Of a DNA stretch of 18,825 nucleotides, positions 14,384 to 18,825 are shown piece after piece. The position numbers were made by a program, and so were the translations under genes. Every line of letters starts with the position of its first letter. The stretch's first letter is position 1. The stretch is taken from the NCBI GenBank assembly GCA_947487845.1, contig CANKYC010000011.1:1-18825 (forward strand), in the 5' to 3' direction. The notes beneath the pieces are model-generated. The model was given only the letters and a program-made list of their open reading frames with translations, had not been told where the DNA came from and ran no database searches. The DNA comes from Rickettsiales bacterium (GTDB lineage Bacteria > Pseudomonadota > Alphaproteobacteria > Rickettsiales > UBA1997).

Positions 14384-15639
14384 ATGAAGTAAAAGCAAAA
14401 GTTTTAAAAATCTGTAACGACGCTAAAAAAGCGAGTTCAGAGATTGCCACGCTTGATTCTGCAACTAAAGATCAAGTGTTGTTGGAAGTGGTAAAGCTGT
14501 TGAAAAAACACACGCAGAAAATTATCAAAGCCAATCAAAAAGACGTTAAAATTGCTAAAGAACATAAGCTCGATGCTGCAAAAATTGATCGTTTGGTTTT
14601 AGATGAAAAAAGAATTATGGGTTTGGCAAATTCAGTTAAAGATATTATCAAACTTCCAGATCCTGTTGGCAGAATTCTTTATGATACATCACGCGAAAAT
14701 GGTTTGCGCATTCGCCGCGTAAGCACGCCAATCGGGGTTTTATTGGCAATTTATGAATCACGTCCAAATGTAACTTCTGACATTGCAGCTTTGGCTTTAA
14801 AATCAGGAAATGCCGTGATTTTGCGTTGTGGTTCTGATTCGATTAATTCCTCGAAAATCCTTGCTGATATTTATCGCGAAGCTTTAGAAAAATTTGAAAT
14901 TGATAAAGATGCTGTAATTTTAGTGCCAAATATCGAGCGCGAATATGTTTCTGAATTATTGCGCATGGAAAATCATGTTGATGTTGTAATTCCACGCGGC
15001 GGTAAATCTCTAATTAAAGCGGTGATGGAAAATACCAAGATTTCGGTTTTTCGTCATCTCGACGGCAATTGTCACACTTACATTAATGAAAAAGCTGATT
15101 TTGATAAAGCGCGAAAAATTTTGCTCAACGCTAAAATGAGGAGGTTGGGAATCTGTGGCGCAACTGAATCGCTTTTAATTGACAGAAAAATTGCTAAAAA
15201 AATTCTGCCTTTAATTGCTGATGATTTGGCGGAGGTTGATTGCGAAATGCGCGGCGATGAACAAGCTGTTGAGATTGACAGCAGAATCAAAATTGCAGAG
15301 GAAAAGGATTTTTACACTGAATATCTGGATAAAATAATTTCGATTAAAATCGTTCGCGATATTGATGACGCGATAAAACATATCGGAATTTATGGTTCGT
15401 CACATACTGAAAGCATTATTACCGAAGATTTAAAAGCAGCGGAGCGTTTTTTAAAAAAAGTAAATTCCGCAATCGTTATGCATAATGCTTCAACTCAATT
15501 TGCTGATGGCGGCGAATTCGGACTTGGCGCTGAAGTTGGAATTGCCACAGGAAAATTACACGCCCGCGGCCCAGTTGGATTAGAACAACTCACAACTTAT
15601 AAATATATCGTTGAAGCCAATTGCGGTTTGAGAAAATAA
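14380..15639 (+). CDS. proA: Glutamate-5-semialdehyde dehydrogenase (gamma-glutamyl phosphate reductase)
   Basis: Reduces gamma-glutamyl phosphate to glutamate 5-semialdehyde with NADPH, the second step of proline synthesis. The 419-aa length is normal. Seen in order are IYESRPNVTSDIAALALKSG and NAVILRCGSDS (about residues 124-154), VDVVIPRGGKSLI, catalytic Cys259 in MRRLGICGATESLLID, and the C-terminal NASTQFADGGEFGLGAEVGI and GPVGLEQLTTYKY blocks that define ProA. proB and proC are not in the window. It is translationally coupled to the antiporter genes (ATGA overlap) and ends the carA-led unit. No clear hairpin-plus-T terminator follows. Confidence 0.97.
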   Translation: MNEVKAKVLKICNDAKKASSEIATLDSATKDQVLLEVVKLLKKHTQKIIKANQKDVKIAKEHKLDAAKIDRLVLDEKRIMGLANSVKDIIKLPDPVGRILYDTSRENGLRIRRVSTPIGVLLAIYESRPNVTSDIAALALKSGNAVILRCGSDSINSSKILADIYREALEKFEIDKDAVILVPNIEREYVSELLRMENHVDVVIPRGGKSLIKAVMENTKISVFRHLDGNCHTYINEKADFDKARKILLNAKMRRLGICGATESLLIDRKIAKKILPLIADDLAEVDCEMRGDEQAVEIDSRIKIAEEKDFYTEYLDKIISIKIVRDIDDAIKHIGIYGSSHTESIITEDLKAAERFLKKVNSAIVMHNASTQFADGGEFGLGAEVGIATGKLHARGPVGLEQLTTYKYIVEANCGLRK

Positions 15640-15732
15640 AAAATTCTTAATTTCTCAAAAAAACCACCTCTGCGTCGCTTTCAAATTTTCTGTTACAAAT
15701 TTTATCCCACCATATTAGCTGCAATTCTCTTC

Positions 15733-15899
15733 TTAGACACTGTTAGCTAATTATTTTTTATTCCAGATTTTGGCATATTTTGAGCGCTTTTTTGGTAAAA
15801 TTTCGAAAAATATCTGGATATATTTTGAGAAATTTTACCAAAAAATAAGCCGAAATAGGACGAAATATGGAATAAAAATAATTAGCTAACAGTGTCTAA
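15733..15899. mobile_element. 167-bp MITE-like inverted-repeat element
   Basis: The stretch begins ttagacactgttagctaat and ends with its inverse. The two arms (about 80 bp each) align at roughly 80% identity, with the outer 24 bp essentially perfect and an inner 16-bp block (ttttttggtaaaattt) also identical. TA flanks both ends (15734-15735, 15897-15898), which would fit a TA target duplication as in IS630/Tc1-mariner transposition. It has no ORF of its own and so would need a transposase in trans. It ends 40 bp before the outer-membrane protein gene. The remainder of the gap 15640-15939 shows nothing recognisable. Confidence 0.75.
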
Positions 15900-15939
15900 A
15901 AGAGTCTTACCATTCCTCCTAACAACTAATAAAAATTTT

Positions 15940-16515
15940 ATGAAAAAATTATTACTTATTGTTTCTGTGGCGGCATCTCTAACCACCTCAAACGCAATTG
16001 CTAGAACAGAAGGAAATTCAGTTGGTGTCGGACTTATGAGATCAGCTTCTGATCATAAAAGCTCTGCTTCTAATGCAATACATTATCAAGACGACGCATT
16101 GAGCTTTGCACTAAACTACAAATATAGCGCTCCTTTGGGTGACAACTTTTATGTTGCTCCGGGTGTTTCTTATAATTATATCGGAACCAACACTGGCGCT
16201 GGTGAAAATGATGTAAAAATCAATCATCGTTATAACGCAAGAGTAGATGTTGGTTATGATATTAAAGAATATTTGGCTGCCTATTTAATGGCTGGTTATT
16301 CTTCAATTGATTATAAAATCACCAATGCTTCAGACAAAAACAGTGATTTCGAATATGCTCCAATATATGGTTTGGGTCTTAATGCTCAATTATGTAAAGA
16401 ATGGACTTTAAATCTCGAATATACCTACCAACAAGCTGATCTAAACGCTCCAGGTGGCTCATTTTCAGATACTAGACTTGAAACTTATATGGTCGGACTT
16501 GCTTACAATTTCTAA
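15940..16515 (+). CDS. Outer-membrane beta-barrel protein, small
   Basis: A 191-aa protein with a signal peptide (M-K-K, hydrophobic core, cleavage near NAIA-R at residue 21) and a mature part of alternating aromatic/hydrophobic strands, ending MVGLAYNF with a C-terminal Phe, the outer-membrane assembly signal. The size fits an eight-stranded barrel of the Opa/OmpW-like porin superfamily (OMP_b-brl). Function could be adhesion, surface structure or a small pore; nothing decides this. The ATG at 15940 is chosen because the frame upstream to a GTG at 15892 lies in the end of the inverted-repeat element and would bury the signal peptide. A strong terminator follows, so it is probably a single-gene unit, with its promoter in or just after the MITE-like element. 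Confidence 0.86.
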   Translation: MKKLLLIVSVAASLTTSNAIARTEGNSVGVGLMRSASDHKSSASNAIHYQDDALSFALNYKYSAPLGDNFYVAPGVSYNYIGTNTGAGENDVKINHRYNARVDVGYDIKEYLAAYLMAGYSSIDYKITNASDKNSDFEYAPIYGLGLNAQLCKEWTLNLEYTYQQADLNAPGGSFSDTRLETYMVGLAYNF

Positions 16516-16537
16516 TTAATAGAATTGTTTGAGAATT

Positions 16538-16571
16538 AAGGTCGGCTCCTTAAAAAGAGCTGGCCTTTTTT
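16538..16571 (+). terminator. Rho-independent terminator after the outer-membrane protein gene
   Basis: An 11-bp stem aaggtcggctc / gagctggcctt (two G-T wobbles) with an 8-nt A/T-rich loop is followed by a run of T. It lies 22 bp past the stop of the outer-membrane protein gene and 26 bp before recR, so it should separate the two units. It is the clearest terminator in the window. Confidence 0.88.
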
Positions 16572-16596
16572 ATTTCTCGCAAATTCACTAAAAATA

Positions 16597-17190
16597 ATGC
16601 AAAAAAATCTCATCGAAAATTTAAGCAAAATCATCGCCAAACTTCCGGGAATGGGTCCGCGCATCGCTAAAAGAATCGTGCTTCATTTAGCTAATAACAA
16701 AGAAAAAACTTTGCTGCCTTTAATTGAAAATTTGCAAGCGTTGCATGATAAAATTCATAATTGCGAAATTTGCGGCAATTTAGATGAAGGAAAAATCTGC
16801 GCCATATGCGACAATATTGGGCGCGACAATAGTGTAATTTGCGTGATCGAAGAAGTTGCAGATTTATGGGCGATTGAACGCGCCGAAAATTATCATGGAA
16901 AATATCATGTTTTGGGCGGAAATCTTTCGGCGATTTCAGGAAAAACTATTGAAGATTTGAATTTGGAAAATTTGTATTTACGCCTGAAAGAAGGAAATAC
17001 AAAAGAAGTGATTATCGCAACAAGCGCAACGATTGACGGTCAAACAACGGCGCATTTTTTGGCGGAAAATTTGAAAGAATTTTCTGTAAAAACCACGCGC
17101 TTGGCGCATGGAATTCCAGTTGGAAGTGAGTTGGATTATTTGGATGAAGGAACAATTTCAATCGCCTTTAAGACGAGAAGTGAGTTTTAA
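16597..17190 (+). CDS. recR: Recombination mediator protein RecR
   Basis: Works with RecO (and RecF) to load RecA on gapped single-stranded DNA. The 197-aa length is typical. Residues 1-50 form the helix-hairpin-helix part (LPGMGPRIAKRI), followed by a zinc finger with Cys56, Cys59, Cys68 and Cys71 (CEICG...CAICD). A Toprim domain begins VICVIEEVADLWAIE and continues with GGNLSAISG and the C-terminal ARGVPVGSELDYLDEGT-like block (here LAHGIPVGSELDYLDEG). Many bacteria have dnaX and the YbaB-type gene upstream of recR; here it follows an outer-membrane protein and a terminator. No Shine-Dalgarno sequence is visible; the family N-terminus fixes the start. Confidence 0.97.
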   Translation: MQKNLIENLSKIIAKLPGMGPRIAKRIVLHLANNKEKTLLPLIENLQALHDKIHNCEICGNLDEGKICAICDNIGRDNSVICVIEEVADLWAIERAENYHGKYHVLGGNLSAISGKTIEDLNLENLYLRLKEGNTKEVIIATSATIDGQTTAHFLAENLKEFSVKTTRLAHGIPVGSELDYLDEGTISIAFKTRSEF

Positions 17191-17231
17191 AATTTCGGGT
17201 CATCCCGCGCCAAAATAAATCATATAAAAAT

Positions 17232-17726
17232 ATGTTCCTTCCATCAATCCTCACCAACCACGCCGCTAAAATAATCACTCAAATGCAGCAAAAAAACCTC
17301 AGGCTTGTTTGCGCCGAATCCTGCACCGGCGGTCTTTTGTCAGCCTTATTCACCGATATTTCAGGTTCCTCGAAAGTAATCGAACGCGGTTACGTTACAT
17401 ATTCCAACCAAGCAAAAATAGAATTGCTCGCAGTCAAAAAAGAAACCATCGAAAATTTTGGCGCCGTTAGCGCAGAAACCGCCGCTGAAATGGCTAAAGG
17501 CGCTTGCAGAAATTCTGAATCAAATGTCGCAATTTCAATTACGGGAATTGCCGGACCAGATGGCGGTTCAGAAAATAAGCCGGTTGGCTTGGTTTATATC
17601 GGATTTTATTTTGCCAAAAAGAATCAGGTTAGAAAATTTAACTTTTCGGGCAATCGTGATGAAATTAGAAAAGCAGCCGTAACCGCAGCGTTACAAATTA
17701 TTGAAGCTGGAATTACAGCTTATTAA
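17232..17726 (+). CDS. pncC: Nicotinamide-nucleotide amidohydrolase, CinA C-terminal domain protein (PncC)
   Basis: Deamidates nicotinamide mononucleotide to nicotinate mononucleotide in the pyridine-nucleotide salvage cycle. The 164-aa protein is the stand-alone CinA_C domain without the N-terminal CinA (MoCF-like) domain. The active-site motif AESCTGG is at residues 28-34 (Ser30 as nucleophile), followed by GYVTYSN and SITGIAGPDGGS with KPVGLVYI. The gene starts 41 nt after recR; the gap holds a small palindrome (cgggtcatcccg, 17196-17207) that may be the remnant of a palindromic repeat. Its 3' end overlaps the ileS stop by 14 bp tail to tail. Confidence 0.95.
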   Translation: MFLPSILTNHAAKIITQMQQKNLRLVCAESCTGGLLSALFTDISGSSKVIERGYVTYSNQAKIELLAVKKETIENFGAVSAETAAEMAKGACRNSESNVAISITGIAGPDGGSENKPVGLVYIGFYFAKKNQVRKFNFSGNRDEIRKAAVTAALQIIEAGITAY

Positions 17727-18825
17727 CCAAACCTTTCCACACAAATTCAGTCGTAAAAGGCAATAAAGGCGCCGCCGCTTCGCACATTATAACCAAAACC
17801 GTGTAAAGCGAATCGTAAGCGTCTTGCTTATCTTGATCCATTTCACCTTTCCAAAAGCGTTGGCGATTTCTTCTGATATACCAATTATTTAGACTTTCAA
17901 AAAATTGGTTAAATTCTTCACAAGCAATAACGGTGTCATAGTTTTGCATCGCTTCATCAATTTTGCTAACCGTGGCTTTTAACTTAGCCAAAATATAGCG
18001 ATCTAAAATATTTTTTAGGTCTTTTTTAAACTCAATTCTTTGCGCTAAAACTCCGTCGGCGTTGGCGTAAAGGCAGAAAAAGTTAAAGGCGTTGATCAAA
18101 GGTTTAATCGAAAGACGCAAAGTATCACGAATTGCTTTTCCATCCTTATCAATGCGAAGTTCTTGACCGCGCATTACCGGCTGCGAAATCATATAAAAAC
18201 GCATCGCGTCTGATCCAAAAGTCGAAAAAATTTCCAGCGGATCGGCGTAATTTTTCAAACGTTTGGAAAGTTTTTGCGATTTTTCATCCAAAATAGTTCC
18301 GTGGCAAATCACGTTTTTAAAAGGCGCGCGATCAAAAAGCGCGGTCGAAAGCACAAAAAGCGTATAAAACCAACCACGAGTTTGGGCGACATATTCGGTG
18401 ATAAAATCAGCTGGAAAATTTTCTTCAAACCAATCTTTGTTTTCAAACGGATAATGAACTTGCGCGTAAGGCATCGAACCGCTTTCAAACCAGCAATCAA
18501 GCACGTCGGAAACGCGTTTGTAAGTTTCGCCATTTTCTTCAAAAGTGATATTGTCGATGAAAGGGCGATGCAGATTTTCAACTTTTTGACCCGAAATTTT
18601 TTCAAGTTCGGCAACTGATCCAAAAACTTTTATTTTGCCCGATTCACTTTTCCAAACCGGCACCGGACAACCCCAAAAGCGGTTGCGCGTAATCGACCAA
18701 TCGCGCGCGCCTTCAAGCCATTTTCCAAATTGTCCGTCTTTGATATGGCTTGGAATCCAGTTGACGCCTTGGTTTAATTCAACCATGCGGTCTTTAAAGT
18801 CGGTAACTTTTACATACCACGAAGA
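17713..18825 (-). CDS. ileS: Isoleucyl-tRNA synthetase, 3' part, early stop
   Basis: The frame is open to the right edge (13 codons beyond the first ATG at 18786), so this is the 3' part of a longer gene; 370 residues are visible. ARDWSITRNRFWG and PVPVW (about residues 40-58), DVLDCWFESGSMP, TRGWFYTLFVLS and the KMSKS-type loop KLSKR (185-189) followed by LKNYADP show a class I IleRS of the long IleS2 type. The anticodon-binding helical domain follows, with NNWYIRRNRQRFWKGE. The protein then stops at FVWKGLVNKL, where IleS2 proteins continue for over 200 residues. The missing segment would fall on pncC, which is intact on the other strand. This looks like a true truncation or a partial gene copy. 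The HIGH motif is outside the window. Confidence 0.93.
   Translation of the reverse strand, partial: SSWYVKVTDFKDRMVELNQGVNWIPSHIKDGQFGKWLEGARDWSITRNRFWGCPVPVWKSESGKIKVFGSVAELEKISGQKVENLHRPFIDNITFEENGETYKRVSDVLDCWFESGSMPYAQVHYPFENKDWFEENFPADFITEYVAQTRGWFYTLFVLSTALFDRAPFKNVICHGTILDEKSQKLSKRLKNYADPLEIFSTFGSDAMRFYMISQPVMRGQELRIDKDGKAIRDTLRLSIKPLINAFNFFCLYANADGVLAQRIEFKKDLKNILDRYILAKLKATVSKIDEAMQNYDTVIACEEFNQFFESLNNWYIRRNRQRFWKGEMDQDKQDAYDSLYTVLVIMCEAAAPLLPFTTEFVWKGLVNKL

Noticed and set aside
15640..15735. Possible tRNA-like end (cccacca) after proA
   Set aside because: No acceptor stem partner, T-arm or anticodon arm could be folded.
15892..15939. GTG start 48 bp before the outer-membrane protein gene
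   Set aside because: The GTG is in the last bases of the inverted-repeat element, and the added residues would hide the signal peptide.
17196..17207. Small palindrome cgggtcatcccg between recR and pncC as a terminator
   Set aside because: The stem is only 4 bp and is not followed by a T run; at most a remnant of a palindromic repeat.
18274..18623. Two ORFs over 100 codons within ileS on either strand
   Set aside because: They are alternate-frame shadows of the clearly coding IleRS frame, with basic, low-complexity translations.

Overview
The window reads as AT-rich chromosomal DNA from a Gram-negative bacterium, most likely an alphaproteobacterium. LpxB, Lgt and a beta-barrel outer-membrane protein show an outer membrane. 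The IleS fragment is of the long IleS2 type. Small GC-rich palindromic elements in or beside genes, broken genes and heads of transcription units without Shine-Dalgarno sequences recall Rickettsiales and related reduced lineages. However, asd, proA, carA and queF imply more biosynthesis than classical Rickettsia. The placement is inference; no rRNA or other marker is present. No tRNA, rRNA, CRISPR array or complete transposase gene was seen.

Layout, left to right. (1) 1-2300, minus strand: asd, a RimJ/RimL-type acetyltransferase and the 5' part of an exported SGNH hydrolase form a tight run. (2) 2446-5541, plus strand: lpxB overlaps a DacA-type D,D-carboxypeptidase by 4 bp (both envelope genes); next is an unrecognised 327-codon ORF with no credible ATG. 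(3) 5542-5935: a broken 5' fragment of a CNNM/DUF21 (CorC/TlyC-type) membrane protein gene. It is interrupted by a 91-bp GC-rich palindromic element flanked by a 9-bp direct repeat. (4) 5936-10146, minus strand: a CheD-like protein lacking the CheD cysteine, a protein with a histidine-striped helix, queF, lgt, a rhodanese and dnaA. (5) 10230-15639, plus strand: carA, two Nuo/Mrp-type antiporter-subunit paralogues and proA, joined by overlaps or a 4-nt gap. (6) 15640-15939: a 167-bp MITE-like inverted repeat. (7) 15940-17726, plus strand: an outer-membrane barrel protein with its terminator, recR and pncC. (8) 17713-18825, minus strand: the 3' end of ileS, which stops early and overlaps the end of pncC tail to tail.

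Most genes are core housekeeping: lysine/threonine, proline and pyrimidine/arginine precursors, lipid A, lipoprotein maturation, peptidoglycan trimming, queuosine, replication initiation and recombination. The points most worth a second look are the C-terminally truncated ileS, the Cys-less CheD-like protein paired with the double-HExxH helix protein, the two antiporter paralogues with complementary losses of key residues, the element-disrupted CNNM pseudogene, and the several families of palindromic elements.
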